Shown piece after piece: positions 1-9,747 of a DNA stretch of 45,009 bases. The DNA comes from Clostridia bacterium (GTDB lineage Bacteria > Bacillota > Clostridia > TANB77 > CAG-508). The position numbers and the translations under genes are program-made. The DNA lies in NCBI GenBank assembly GCA_022799935.1, contig JAAWPK010000005.1:1-45009 (forward strand). Direction: 5' to 3'. The notes under the pieces are model-generated. The model was given only the letters and a program-made list of their open reading frames with translations, did no database searches and had not been told where the DNA came from. The stretch's first letter is position 1, and each line of letters opens with the position of its first letter.

Positions 1-251
1 ATAATAGTAAAGAGATGGAAGTAGCATTAAGAGATGAAAATGTTTTTGATGATTTGAAATATATTAATGTACCAACAGGTATTTTTCATGGAAAAGAAGA
101 TCAAATTTGTCCATTTGAAATGGCAAATATTATGAATAAAAATATTAAAAACTCCATATTATATCCTTTTGAAAAAGCTGGACATGGAGCTTTTTATGAG
201 GTAAAAGATAATGTAAATAAATCTTTAATACAATTTTTAGAGAATAATTAA
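1..251 (+). CDS. alpha/beta hydrolase, C-terminal part (cut by window edge)
   Basis: The frame is open from the left edge (codon phase starts at base 3) to a TAA at 249-251, so only about 82 C-terminal residues are present. They show the end of an alpha/beta-hydrolase fold: 'PTGIFHGKEDQICP' is the usual strand with the acidic residue of the triad, and 'EKAGHGAFYE' carries the catalytic His in a GHG context. The last residues (NKSLIQFLENN) are the typical terminal helix. The substrate cannot be told from this fragment; an esterase, lipase-like or proline-iminopeptidase-like role is possible. No CGG codon occurs here. Confidence 0.75.
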   Translation, partial: NSKEMEVALRDENVFDDLKYINVPTGIFHGKEDQICPFEMANIMNKNIKNSILYPFEKAGHGAFYEVKDNVNKSLIQFLENN

Positions 252-315
252 TAAAAAGTTTTATTCCAATTATATAAAGAACTTTTACTTCATAGAATAT
301 TAATGGAGGGATTGT

Positions 316-849
316 ATGTATAATATTAAAATAAGAAATTATCAAATATTTAGTATTATTTTTGCTTGCATATTTGGTACTTTACTACATTTTACATATC
401 ATCTATCAGGTGAAAACGGATTAGTTGCAGTATTTTCAGCAGTTAATGAAAGTGTATGGGAACATTTAAAATTAGCATATTTTCCTATGCTTATAACGGC
501 AATAATTGGATATTTTTATATAGGAAATAATATTCCTAATTATTTATGTTCAAAAGCTTTAGGAATACTTGCAGCTATATCTTTTATAATTGTATTTTTC
601 TACACATATACAGGTATAATAGGAAATAGTATTATTTTTATTGATATAGCATCATTTTTTGTAGCAGTAATACTTGGAGAATATCTAGCATACAGGCTTA
701 TAATTTACAATTTTAACTGTAATAATATATTAGGAATAATAATTATGATAGCTTTATTAGTATGTTTTATAGGATTTACTTACTTTGCACCACATGTAGA
801 GATTTTTAAAGATCCAGTAACAAATAAATATGGAATTATAAGAACTTAA
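316..849 (+). CDS. DUF6512-like integral membrane protein
   Basis: The product has 177 residues and starts at ATG 316 behind GGAGGG at 304-309. It is very hydrophobic with about five predicted membrane segments. The stretch 'SAVNESVWEHLKLAYFP' between the first two segments matches the signature I associate with the DUF6512 family of small Firmicutes membrane proteins, whose function is unknown. The only CGG nearby (417) straddles AAC-GGA and the frame is undisturbed. It is followed by an intrinsic terminator and is probably a single gene or the end of the operon with the hydrolase. Confidence 0.7.
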   Translation: MYNIKIRNYQIFSIIFACIFGTLLHFTYHLSGENGLVAVFSAVNESVWEHLKLAYFPMLITAIIGYFYIGNNIPNYLCSKALGILAAISFIIVFFYTYTGIIGNSIIFIDIASFFVAVILGEYLAYRLIIYNFNCNNILGIIIMIALLVCFIGFTYFAPHVEIFKDPVTNKYGIIRT

Positions 850-865
850 AAGATAAAACATATAA

Positions 866-897
866 AGAGGCTTCTAAAATTTTAGAAGTCTTTTTTT
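866..897 (+). terminator. intrinsic terminator after the DUF6512-like gene
   Basis: AGGCTTCTAAAA pairs with TTTTAGAAGTCT, with one G-U pair, and is followed directly by seven T. It separates the first two genes from the two-component system. Confidence 0.85.
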
Positions 898-982
898 AAA
901 ATATTAATTCACAAAAAATTCATATTTATTTACTATAATAATTGCACAATATAGAAATATAAATAAAAAAAGAGGTGAAAAA

Positions 983-1660
983 ATGTTTAATGTTTTAGTA
1001 GTAGAAGATGATAAAAATCTAAAGAAATTAATGACAACATATTTAAAGAAAAATGATTATAATGTATTTGAAGCAATAAATGGAAATCAAGCACTTGACA
1101 TATTAGATACAAGTTATATAGATTTAATAATAAGTGATATTATGATGCCAGAGATGGATGGATATGAATTAGTAAAAAGTTTAAGAGAGTCAAAATATGA
1201 AGTACCTATTTTATTAGTTACAGCAAAGAATTCATTTGAAGATAAAAGGGAAGGATTTTTACTTGGTGCAGATGATTACATGGTAAAACCAATTAATATG
1301 GAAGAAATGGTATTAAGAGTAAAGGTACTTTTAAAAAGAGCTAAAAGTGCAAATGAGAAAAGGCTAAGAATAAGAAATTTAGTTCTAGACTATAATACTT
1401 TAACTGTTATAAGAAAAGATAAAGTATATAACTTAGCACAAAAAGAATTCTATTTATTATATAAATTATTAAGCACACCTGATACAATCTTTTCAAGACA
1501 GGATTTAATAGAAGAAATATGGGGATTAGAAAATGACTCAGATTATAGAACTGTTGATGTACATATAAAAAGAATAAGAGAAAAATTAAGTGATGTGGAT
1601 GAATTTGAAATTATTACAGTTCGTGGAATGGGATATAAATGTAAAATAAATGGAGAATGA
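983..1660 (+). CDS. OmpR/PhoB-family response regulator
   Basis: The product has 225 residues. An N-terminal receiver domain (about 1-118) has the acidic pair near D9/D10, phosphoacceptor D52 in 'IISDIMMPEMDG', the Thr switch in 'LLVTAKN' and Lys in 'MVKPIN'. A C-terminal winged-helix DNA-binding domain (about 130-222) ends in 'VRGMGYKCKING', typical of the OmpR family. The start is ATG 983 with AGAGGTG upstream. The TGA stop overlaps the kinase ATG (ATGA), so the two are translationally coupled. CGT at 1622 is read as Arg in frame. The target genes are not known; the MMPL transporter operon downstream is a candidate by position only. Confidence 0.93.
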   Translation: MFNVLVVEDDKNLKKLMTTYLKKNDYNVFEAINGNQALDILDTSYIDLIISDIMMPEMDGYELVKSLRESKYEVPILLVTAKNSFEDKREGFLLGADDYMVKPINMEEMVLRVKVLLKRAKSANEKRLRIRNLVLDYNTLTVIRKDKVYNLAQKEFYLLYKLLSTPDTIFSRQDLIEEIWGLENDSDYRTVDVHIKRIREKLSDVDEFEIITVRGMGYKCKINGE

Positions 1661-2776
1661 TAGGTATGTTGGAAAAAATTTTTGGAGAAAAGAAAACCAT
1701 ACAAAGAAAATTATCTATAGAATTTATTATAACAATTATTTTAGTAGTTATATTTTCTGGTTTTGGATATTATATTTTTGTACATAGAGAAGTACAAGAA
1801 ATAATAGAGATAAATATAAAAAGCAGAGAAGAAATACAAATTTTGTTACATATAATCAGTAGATGTATTATAATTATTGTACTAAACACAATAATTATAG
1901 GAGGCGTAATTATTAGACTTGCAAGTAGAAAAATGCTAGAGCCTTTAGAGAAAATGGTACAAGCAACTAAAGAAGTTGCATCAGGAAATTTTGATATAAG
2001 ACTTGAAACTAAAAGAACAGATGAAATAGAAGATTTAGCGAACAATTTTAATTATATGGTTAAAGAATTAGGAAATACAGAATACCTTCAAAAAGAATTT
2101 ATAGATAATGTATCACATGAGATAAAAACACCAATCAATTCTATACAAGGGTTTGCAAAACTTTTAGAAGATAAAAACATTACAAAAGATGAGAAAGAAG
2201 AATATGTAGGAATTATTTTAGAAGAATCAGAAAGATTGCTAAAATTATCTACAAGTATTTTAAGACTATCAAAACTACAACACCAAGAAAAAATAACCAA
2301 AAAAGAACAAATTGATTTAACAGAGCAAATAAAAAAAGCTATTATCTTATTAGAATCAAAATGGAAAGAAAAAAATATAAAGATTTCATTTAGTCCTAGC
2401 AATGCATATTTTTATGGAGATGAAGACTTGATATTTGAAGTATGGATAAACTTAATAGATAATGCTATAAAATTTACAAAAGATAATGGAAAGATAGATA
2501 TACAGGTTGAAGACATCAAAAAAGAAATAATTGTAAAAATAAAAGATAATGGCATAGGAATGGATAAAGAAGAGTTAGAAAAAATATATACTAGATTCTA
2601 TCAAATAGATAAGTCTCATTCTGGCAAGGGAAGCGGACTCCGGCTTATCTATTGTAAAGAAAATAGTGGAATTATCTGGTGGAAAGCTAGAAGTAGAATC
2701 TGAAAAAAATGTAGGAACTAATATGATTGTAAAATTTCCTAAACTTAATCAAATAGATAAGATTTTAATTAAATAA
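1657..2776 (+). CDS. sensor histidine kinase, +1 frame change at CGG 2641
   Basis: The reconstructed product has 372 residues: membrane segments at about 23-43 and 66-87 with a very short extracellular loop, HAMP, H-box with phosphorylated H154 in 'NVSHEIKTP', N-box 'WINLIDNAIKFT' and G1 'DNGIGMD'. In the literal frame the G2 box breaks after 'GKGSGL' and the frame stops at 2701-2703. Skipping C2641 (CTC-c-GGC) gives 'GSGLGLSIVKKI' and about 43 further canonical residues to TAA at 2774-2776. Gly329 is the recovered residue, and without it ATP binding would be lost. This is the only site in the window with GGC as the Gly codon. It partners the response regulator that it overlaps by 4 bases. 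Confidence 0.9.
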
Positions 2777-2842
2777 TGAAAAGATAAGAAGTGAATAAAG
2801 TGAACCCAAATTGTTAGGCAGTATAAATTAGGCCACTAACTT

Positions 2843-2880
2843 GGAATGTTTTCTGTATTAAACAGGGGACATTCCTTTTA
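2843..2880 (+). terminator. terminator after the two-component operon
   Basis: A nested hairpin has GGAATGT pairing with ACATTCC outside and CTGT pairing with ACAG inside, followed by TTTTA. The remaining 273-bp gap up to 3049 has no gene that I can support. Confidence 0.7.
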
Positions 2881-2961
2881 TTTATTGCTAGATGTCTCCA
2901 AAGAATTTTCTATTTGCTTAGATATGTGTTCATTTGAATTAATGTTTCTAAATATTAACAG

Positions 2962-3009
2962 ATTATGAATAAATTAGTTCATAATTAATTCATTTTATGA
3001 GAGTATAAT
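2962..3009 (+). promoter_or_regulatory. inverted repeat and -10 box upstream of the MMPL operon
   Basis: ATTATGAA (2962-2969) and TTCATAAT (2978-2985) form a perfect 8-bp inverted repeat with an 8-bp spacer. A consensus TATAAT lies at 3004-3009, 41 bases before the start codon; no good -35 is present at the ideal spacing. The repeat lies where a repressor or activator of the promoter would bind. Which regulator uses it is unknown. Confidence 0.4.
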
Positions 3010-3049
3010 CTAACATTAGAAAAGGTAAAACAATAGAAAGGAGCGTTTT

Positions 3050-5142
3050 ATGAACAAGTTTGGAAAAATAGTTTGTAAACACAAAAGAATAATATTTATA
3101 CTTGCAATATTTCTGTTAATTCCATCTATCATAGGTATAAAGGCAACGAGAATTAATTATGATATTTTAATATACTTGCCAGAAGATGTAGAAACAATTA
3201 AGGGTGAGAAGATATTATCAGAAGAATTTAATATGGGAGCTTTTTCAGTAGTTTTATTAGATAATATGTCTTCAAAAAATATTATAAAATTAGAAGAAAA
3301 AATAAAAGAATTAGATAATATTGAAAAAGTTGTAAGCATAGTAGATGTGTTAGGAACAGGAATACCAAAAGATATATTGCCAGAAGAAATAAGAGATAAA
3401 ATATATAATCAAAATGAAACATTAATGCTTGTCACATTTAAAGATCAAATATCATCAGATAGTACAATGAAAACAGTAGAAAAATTAAGAGAAATAACAG
3501 ATGAACACTGTAAAATAAGCGGAATGACAGCAACAGTATTAGATACAAGAAAACTATCAGATTCAGAAATTGCGATATATGTTGTAATAGCTGTAATTCT
3601 TTGCTTAATTGTACTAGAAGTTTCACTAGATTCATACATAGCACCAATAATATTACTTCTAAACATAGGAATTGCGATTTTATATAATATGGGAACAAAT
3701 ATATTTCTTCGGAGAAATATCATATATAACAAAAGCAATAAGTGCAGTTTTGCAATTAGGTGTAACAATGGATTTTGCAATATTTTTATATCATAGTTAT
3801 ATGCAGGAAAAAGAAAATGCAAAAGATAATAAAACTGCAATGGCAAGTGCTATAAACAAAACACTGTTATCAGTAGTACGGAAGTTCACTTACAACAATT
3901 GCTGGATTTTTAGCGTTGTGTAGTATGAATTTAACACTTGGAAAAGACATTGGAATAGTTATGGCAAAAGGGGTAATGATTGGAGTGATTTGTGTAGTTA
4001 CAGTTCTTCCAAGTATGATATTGATGTTAAATCCAATTATAGAAAAAACAAAACATAAAGAGATATTTCCTAAATTTAAGGGAGTAAAAAATTTTGTGAT
4101 AAAACACTACATAGCAGTAGTAGTAATATTTATAATAATTTTACCAATAGCATTTTGGGGATATAGAAATACAGATATTTACTATAACTTAGATAAATCA
4201 CTACCAGAAACATTGGATAGTGTTATTGCAAATAATGAGTTAAAAGAAAAATTTAATATGGTATCAATGGAACTTTTATTGGTTGATAAAAATATTTCTG
4301 ATTATAATATAAATAAAATGCTAGAAGAAATAGAAGATTTAGAAGGAATTGAATGGAGTATGTCTTATTCGAAAATAGGAGATATGGGAATACCAAAAGA
4401 AGTTATACCAGAAGATTTTTTAAGCATTTTCCAAAATGATAAATATCAAATGATAATAATTAATTCAAAATATGAAATGGCAACAGATGAGTTAAATTTA
4501 CAAGTACAAAAAGTAAATGAAATTATAAAAAAATATGATCCAAATGCAATACTTGCTGGAGAAGGTCCTTTAATGAAGGACTTAGTAGAAATAAGTAATC
4601 ATGACTTTAATAGCGTAAATACAGTATCAATAGCAATTATATTTATAATTATGATAATTGTACTTAAATCAATTTCACTTCCAGTAATATTAATTGTAGT
4701 TATAGAATTTGCTATATTTATTAATATGGGAATACCATATTATACAGGTACAGTTCTTCCATTTATAGCTTCAATTGTAATTGGAACAATACAACTTGGA
4801 GCGACAATAGATTATGCGATATTAATTACTAGTAAGTATATGAATGCAAGAACAAATGGAGCAAATAAAAAAGGTGCAATAGATGAAGCGCTTGGGACAT
4901 CTATTAGCTCAATAGCTATTAGCGGACTTTGTTTCTTTGGAGCAACATTTGGAGTAGGAGCATATTCAAAAATTGAAATGATAGGTTCTTTATGCACACT
5001 TATGTCAAGAGGTGCAATAGTTAGTATGATATGTGTAATTTGTGTTTTACCAGCATTTTTAATGATATTTGATAAATTGATCTGTAAAACAACAATTGGA
5101 ATGAATAAAATTAGAAAGGAAGTAATCAAAAATGAAAGATAA
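3050..5142 (+). CDS. MMPL/RND-family transporter, two +1 frame changes (CGG 3710, 3879)
   Basis: The reconstructed product has 696 residues with the two-fold MMPL/RND layout: an N-terminal membrane helix, a large extracellular domain, a helix bundle, then the same order again. Each extracellular half contains matching text ('DVLGTGIPKDILPEE' and 'KIGDMGIPKEVIPEDF'), showing the internal duplication. The literal reading breaks twice. CTT-c-GGA at 3710 restores Gly221 and GTA-c-GGA at 3879 restores Gly277, giving 'TNIFLGEISYITKA' and 'SVVGSSLTTIAGF' in the first bundle. The final 11 bases overlap the next gene, so the two are coupled. MMPL-type proteins export lipids, peptides or drugs; the substrate here is unknown. 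Confidence 0.9.
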
Positions 5143-7154
5143 AACTATTTTAAAAATAACATCAAGTATGCTTTTATGTACAATGCTTGCATACAGTGTA
5201 CCAATGTATGCATATACAAAAGATGAAACAGTATATTCTAAGTTAGACCAAAACGGAAATAATTATGATACTATTGTGAATGATCATATAAAAAATGAAA
5301 AAGAAGAAGAAATAATTAAAGATGTATCAGACCTTTTAAACATAGAAAATATAAATGGAGAAGAAAAATTTAAACAGGATGAAAATAGATTAGTGTGGGA
5401 AGCAGAAGGAAGCGACATATATTATCAAGGAGAAACAAAAAAAGATCTTCCAATAGATTGTAAGGTTAAATATGAACTTAATGGAGAAGAAGTATCTGCA
5501 AAAGATATAGTTCGGAAAATCTGGAAAAGTAAAAATTACAATAGAATATATAAATAAAGATGAGTATGTGGTAAATATAAATGGAAAACAAGAAAAACTA
5601 TATACACCATTTGTTGTAATTTCTGCAGCAGTTATAGATAATAGTACAAATAGGAATATTGAAATAACAAATGGAAAAGTAATAGATAATGGAACAAAAA
5701 CAGTGGTGGTTGGTATAAGTCTTCCAGGAACTACAGAAAGCTTGAAATTATCAAAAAACAAAATAGATATTCCTGAAAAAATAGAAATAACAATGGAATC
5801 TAATAACTTTGAGTTAGGAAATATTATAACATATGTAACACCAAAAGTATTTGAAGAAAGCGATTTGGAAATATTTAAAGATTTGGATGAAATATATAAC
5901 AAGGTAAATGAACTTCAAAGCTCAAGTAAACAGATACAAGAAGGAGCAAATGCTTTAAAGGCAGGAACAGATACATACTTTGAAAAATCGCAAGAATTTA
6001 ATTCAGGAGTAGAAAAAGTAGCTCAAGGGGTAAGTAGTGCAAGTAAAGGATATGAAGAACTGGATGCAGGAATTGGAACATTAAATACAAGTGCAAAAGA
6101 TTTAAATACAGGAGTAAGTAAAATATCAGCAGGAGCAAAAGATTTGAAAGATGGAATAAATGAATTAGAGGTAGGAGTAAAGCAAGGAAAAGTGCAAGCA
6201 GTTTCTACATTAGAAAGCAGCAAAAAGGCACTTACTGCAGGAATAGATCAAATAATAAAAGGTAAAGATCTAGAAGCAGAAACAATAAAAAAAGAAGTAA
6301 TAGAAAAACCAAATGAAGCTTTAAAGAAAGGTCTAGAAACAAAAATATCAGCAGGAGCAAAACAAACAGCAGGAGTTACACTAGATACAATTTTGCAAAA
6401 TCCAGATTTCCAAAAAAGTACAGGAATAATATTGACAGATGCACAAAGAAAAGTATTAGTGAGCACTTTAGAAACAAAGATGGATATGACTACAATAGAA
6501 AAAGGAATTGATACAGCAATAAATGAAATAGAAACAGAACAAAAAGCTGGCATAGATATAATAAATAATAATAAAGCTGGAGTAAGAGTAGGACTAGAAA
6601 CATTAAAATGCGAGAGTAGTAAAAATATAGATATCGGAATTACACAAATAGCAGATGGATTTGAGGTAATCTCAGATGGAGTTACACAAGTAGGTAATGG
6701 AGCTGCGATCCTAAAATCAGGAACATCAGAATTATATACAGGAACACAAAAATTAGAAAAAGGAACAAAAACTTTAAATGCTGGTTCAAAAGAAATGAAA
6801 AAAGGACTAAATATATTAGACAATGGCACAGATTCTTTAAAAAATGCAAGTAATCAGTTAACAGAAGGGGCAGGTACAATAAAATCAGGAGCAAATGATT
6901 TATCAGAAGGAATAACTAAATTTAATAAAGAAGGTATAGAGAAAATGTGTAACTATATAAATAGAGACTTGAAGGACATATCTGTAAGATTAGAAAAGTT
7001 ACAAGAATTATCAGAAGAGTATACAAGTTTTACAATGTTAGATGGTGAAAACAAAGGAAATGTTAAATTCATAATGATAATGGATAGTATAAAAAAGGAA
7101 GAAGGAACTAAGCAAGAATCAATATTAAATAATCAAGATAAGAAAAAAGAATAA
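5132..7154 (+). CDS. secreted heptad-repeat protein (YhgE-like) with the MMPL transporter; +1 at CGG 5513
   Basis: The reconstructed product has 673 residues. An N-terminal signal peptide (about 1-26, ending VPMYAY) leads to a beta-rich region, then from about residue 265 a long series of Leu/Gly heptads such as 'LNTGVSKISAGAKDLKDG'. This pattern is shared with YhgE/Pip-type and Leu-x-x-Gly heptad proteins that often sit beside MMPL transporters. GTT-c-GGA at 5513 restores Gly128 ('DIVGKSGKVKITIEY') and joins the signal-bearing part to the repeats. No C-terminal membrane segment is visible, so it may act as an extracellular accessory of the transporter. The start overlaps the transporter stop. 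Confidence 0.82.
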
Positions 7155-7163
7155 TGAATTAAG

Positions 7164-7196
7164 AAACTCATAGATAGCAATATTTATGAGTTTTTT
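7164..7196 (+). terminator. terminator of the MMPL operon
   Basis: AAACTCATA pairs with TATGAGTTT across a short loop, followed by a T tract to 7196. Confidence 0.85.
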
Positions 7197-7238
7197 GTGA
7201 CATAAAAGAAATTTTTGTGTGAAAATTCGACAAAAAAA

Positions 7239-7274
7239 TTGAATTTGAACTTTATTAGTATTATACTAATAAAG
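7239..7274 (+). promoter_or_regulatory. promoter with palindromic operator for the transglutaminase-like gene
   Basis: The -35 TTGAAT (7239-7244) and -10 TATACT (7262-7267) have an exact 17-bp spacer. A perfect 11-bp inverted repeat, CTTTATTAGTA (7250-7260) and TACTAATAAAG (7264-7274) with a 3-bp centre, covers the -10. A protein bound there would block RNA polymerase, so repression is the simplest inference. The regulator is not identified. Confidence 0.65.
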
Positions 7275-7340
7275 AATAAAAAGTTAAAAGCTATTTAAAG
7301 GAGAAGAGGTAGAAACAAAACAATCAAAATGGAGGTAGAC

Positions 7341-8261
7341 ATGATGAGAAGAAAGAATAATGCAAGCCGGTTCCAGATTGCTATAATCTTTGCAGTTGTG
7401 CTATTTAGTATTTTTGCATCAATTGCCTATGCAATTGATGTAGGAATAGAGTATAGCACATTTGAGATGGAGCAGTTAGAGAAAATTCAACTCAAAAATT
7501 ACTACTACAATCAACTAGACGAAATTGAAAAGGAGATATATAAAGGACTTAGTGATCATAAAGAAGATCTTTTATTGGGAAAAGAAGTTACTTTTAAAGT
7601 ATCCACATATGAGGAGGAAAGTCAATTAGGATATTTATATTACTATAAGCTTGTTAAGCGTGCGATAAATGCATATATATATGATAACCCTGAATCAGAA
7701 ATATGGATGGATAATTACAAGAGAGGATACTATAAGTTAAAAGGTTATATATATATGGCATTGAGACCAATAGAAATGGAAAAGGGAAGTTTGAATTGGG
7801 AAGAAGGGACAAAAGAAGCTCTTTTAGAACTTGAGACAGTCGTGGCAGAGTTTATAAAAACTTTATCTGGTACAGATAAAGAAAAATTAAGGCAAATTCA
7901 TGATTGGTTAGCAAGCAAAGCCACCTATGACGACTCTTTAGAACTCCCAAATACAAGAACGGCATATGGAACTATAATCAATGGAAAATCTGTATGCTCA
8001 GGATTTGCATATGCATATAAATATATTGCAAACCTTGCAGATCTAGATGTAATATATGTTGTAGGAAAGGTATATGACGCTACAAATGACATATTTATAT
8101 CTCATGCATGGAATGTTGTCTGCATTGATGGAGAATATTCCTTGGTAGATATCACATTAGATCTTCCTTCAAATGGGAAAATCAGAAACACATATTTATT
8201 TTCTGAAATAGAAGATAAAGTGCATTATCCGAATAACTACTATTATAATTATCCTTTCTAG
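7341..8261 (+). CDS. membrane-anchored transglutaminase-like cysteine protein; carries the one unshifted in-frame CGG
   Basis: The product has about 306 residues. The start is ATG 7341 (or 7344) because GGAGGT at 7331-7336 lies just upstream; the in-frame ATG 7329 overlaps that site. An N-terminal hydrophobic segment ('IAIIFAVVLFSIFASIAYA') is a signal anchor. The transglutaminase-like core shows Cys in 'GKSVCSGFAYAY', His in 'ISHAWNVV' and Asp in 'LVDITLDLP'. CGG at 7368-7370 (AGC CGG TTC) is in frame near the N-terminus. A +1 shift would end translation at a TAA within five codons, so here CGG must be read as a normal triplet. The gene uses GC-ending codons (GCG, CTC, GTC, ACG) more than its neighbours and has a GC-rich terminator, which suggests recent acquisition. 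Confidence 0.85.
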   Translation: MMRRKNNASRFQIAIIFAVVLFSIFASIAYAIDVGIEYSTFEMEQLEKIQLKNYYYNQLDEIEKEIYKGLSDHKEDLLLGKEVTFKVSTYEEESQLGYLYYYKLVKRAINAYIYDNPESEIWMDNYKRGYYKLKGYIYMALRPIEMEKGSLNWEEGTKEALLELETVVAEFIKTLSGTDKEKLRQIHDWLASKATYDDSLELPNTRTAYGTIINGKSVCSGFAYAYKYIANLADLDVIYVVGKVYDATNDIFISHAWNVVCIDGEYSLVDITLDLPSNGKIRNTYLFSEIEDKVHYPNNYYYNYPF

Positions 8262-8269
8262 TGTAGCTC

Positions 8270-8300
8270 ATGCGCCGATGCAATTTTTGCATCGGCGCAT
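8270..8300 (+). terminator. GC-rich 14-bp hairpin between convergent genes
   Basis: ATGCGCCGATGCAA (8270-8283) pairs perfectly with TTGCATCGGCGCAT (8287-8300) across a 3-base loop. It lies between the transglutaminase-like gene and the convergent cytidine deaminase gene and could stop transcription from both sides. Its GC content is far above the rest of the window. Confidence 0.75.
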
Positions 8301-8304
8301 TTAT

Positions 8305-8695
8305 CTATAAATTAAAACTATCAGGTAGCAATTCTTCCAAAGTTTTTTTAACTATCCTTCCGATCATCATAATACATATAAATTGGAAAATCCTTACTGC
8401 AAAATTCAGATATGAATTGTCTACAATATCCACAGGGAGAAGTATATATAAAGCTATTTTTTCCACCAAGTACAAGTAAAGCTTCAAAATCTCTTTCTCC
8501 ATCAGAAATTGCCTTTGTAAAAGCAACTCTTTCAGCACAAATGGACATTATACCATTGTTTTCGACATTACAACCAGAAAAAATTTTACCATTTTTAGTC
8601 AAAAGAGCACATCCTACTTTGTATCCAGAATGAGGGGAATAAGAGTTGCTATAAGCAGTTTTAGCAATTTGAACTAATTTATCTAAATCAAACAT
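8305..8695 (-). CDS. cdd: cytidine deaminase, +1 frame change at CGG (minus-strand codon 8362-8360)
   Basis: The reconstructed product has 129 residues, the usual length of a homotetrameric cytidine deaminase, which converts cytidine or deoxycytidine to uridine forms in pyrimidine salvage. Zinc and catalytic motifs are present: 'CAERVA' and 'PCGYCRQ'. In the literal frame the protein ends 'YYDDRKDS'. Skipping the C opposite G8362 (GAT-c-GGA) gives 'DDGRIVKKTLEELLPDSFNL', which is the family's standard C-terminus (LLP-x-x-F). It is the only minus-strand gene in the window with such a site, so the effect follows the coding strand and not the plus strand of the assembly. The ribosome site AAAGGAG precedes ATG 8695. 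Confidence 0.93.
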
Positions 8696-8875
8696 AAAAT
8701 AAAATCTCCTTTAAAATTTATGAAACTATTATACCATAAAATAGTTATTAAAGTACATATATTTTAAAGTCAAAAATATAATATGTCTATAATTATATAA
8801 GTGAATATTCCAAAACTAAATTCCTATTAAGCACAATGAAATTTGGAAGGATTTAAAACATTTTAAATAACTATA

Positions 8876-8904
8876 TTGATTTTACCTTAAAAATGTGATA
8901 TAAA
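8876..8904 (+). promoter_or_regulatory. promoter of rubrerythrin
   Basis: The -35 TTGATT (8876-8881) and -10 TATAAA (8899-8904) have a 17-bp spacer, with AGGAGG just before ATG 8942. No convincing PerR box was seen. Confidence 0.65.
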
Positions 8905-8941
8905 GATAACAATAAAATTAAAGTATAGGAGGCATATTAAT

Positions 8942-9481
8942 ATGGAATTAAAAGGATCAAAAACAGAGAAAAACTTAATGGAAGCATTTGCAGGAGAATC
9001 ACAAGCAAGAAATAAATATACATATTTTGCAAGTAAAGCAAAAAAAGAAGGATATGAACAAATAGCTGCTATATTCCAAGAAACAGCAGATAATGAAAAA
9101 GAGCATGCAAAATTATGGTTTAAATTATTAAATGGTGGAGAAGTTCCAACAACAGAAGAAAACTTAAAAGCAGCTGCTGGTGGAGAAAACTTTGAATGGA
9201 CAGATATGTATGATAGAATGGCTAAAGAAGCTAAAGAAGAAGGATTTGATAAAATAGCATATCTATTTGAAGCTGTTGGACAAATAGAAAAAGAACATGA
9301 AGCGAGATACTTAAAGTTATTAGAAAATGTAAAAGATGGATTAGTATTTTCTAAAGATGGAGATAAGATCTGGAAATGTAGAAACTGTGGACATATTGTA
9401 ATTGGTAAGGAAGCACCAGAAGTTTGTCCAGTATGCAATCATCCAAAAGCATATTTTGAAATAAAAGCAGAAAATTATTAA
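8942..9481 (+). CDS. rbr: rubrerythrin
   Basis: The product has 179 residues. An N-terminal ferritin-like di-iron domain contributes Glu/His ligands in '[10 protein letters not shown]', '[12 protein letters not shown]' and '[13 protein letters not shown]'. A C-terminal rubredoxin-like [Fe(SCys)4] domain has CxxC pairs in 'CRNCGH' and 'CPVCNHP'. Rubrerythrin reduces hydrogen peroxide to water in anaerobes, taking electrons through rubredoxin, which is encoded directly downstream. There are no CGG codons, although it has many Gly residues. Confidence 0.97.
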   Translation: MELKGSKTEKNLMEAFAGESQARNKYTYFASKAKKEGYEQIAAIFQETADNEKEHAKLWFKLLNGGEVPTTEENLKAAAGGENFEWTDMYDRMAKEAKEEGFDKIAYLFEAVGQIEKEHEARYLKLLENVKDGLVFSKDGDKIWKCRNCGHIVIGKEAPEVCPVCNHPKAYFEIKAENY

Positions 9482-9499
9482 AATTTATTGGAGGTTTTC

Positions 9500-9640
9500 A
9501 TGAACAAATATAGATGTACAGTTTGTGGATATATTTATGATGAAGAAGTAGAAGGTACAAAATTTGAAGATTTACCAGATACATGGGTGTGCCCTTTATG
9601 TGGTGTGCCAAAATCATTATTTGAAAAAGTAGAAGAATAA
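9500..9640 (+). CDS. rubredoxin (46 aa)
   Basis: A small gene with ATG 9500 behind GGAGG at 9490-9494 and TAA at 9638-9640. The product begins [14 protein letters not shown] and has the rubredoxin CxxC pairs 'CTVC' and 'CPLCG' with the central 'LPDTWVCP'. It is shorter than the common 52-54 residues because the loop between the pairs is compressed. It lies 18 bases after rubrerythrin and is its likely electron donor. Confidence 0.95.
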   Translation: MNKYRCTVCGYIYDEEVEGTKFEDLPDTWVCPLCGVPKSLFEKVEE

Positions 9641-9647
9641 TATTCTT

Positions 9648-9680
9648 AAAGCCTGATAAGTAAAACACTTATCAGGCTTT
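9648..9680 (+). terminator. terminator after rubrerythrin-rubredoxin
   Basis: AAAGCCTGATAAGT pairs perfectly with ACTTATCAGGCTTT (14 bp) across a 5-base loop. Confidence 0.85.
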
Positions 9681-9688
9681 AAAAATGC

Positions 9689-9717
9689 TTGTTTAAAAAA
9701 AGATTTTATGATATAAT
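9689..9717 (+). promoter_or_regulatory. promoter of the dCMP deaminase gene
   Basis: The -35 TTGTTT (9689-9694), a 17-bp spacer and a consensus TATAAT (9712-9717) lie just ahead of AAGGAG. Confidence 0.75.
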
Positions 9718-9747
9718 CCAATATGTGTAGATTTAAGGAGTATGTAT

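Noticed and set aside
8270..8479. Plus-strand ORF of 69 residues opposite cytidine deaminase
   Set aside because: It is an antisense shadow of the real minus-strand gene and starts within the terminator hairpin.
8785..8805. PerR box upstream of rubrerythrin
   Set aside because: Only one half of the palindrome matches and it lies far from the promoter.
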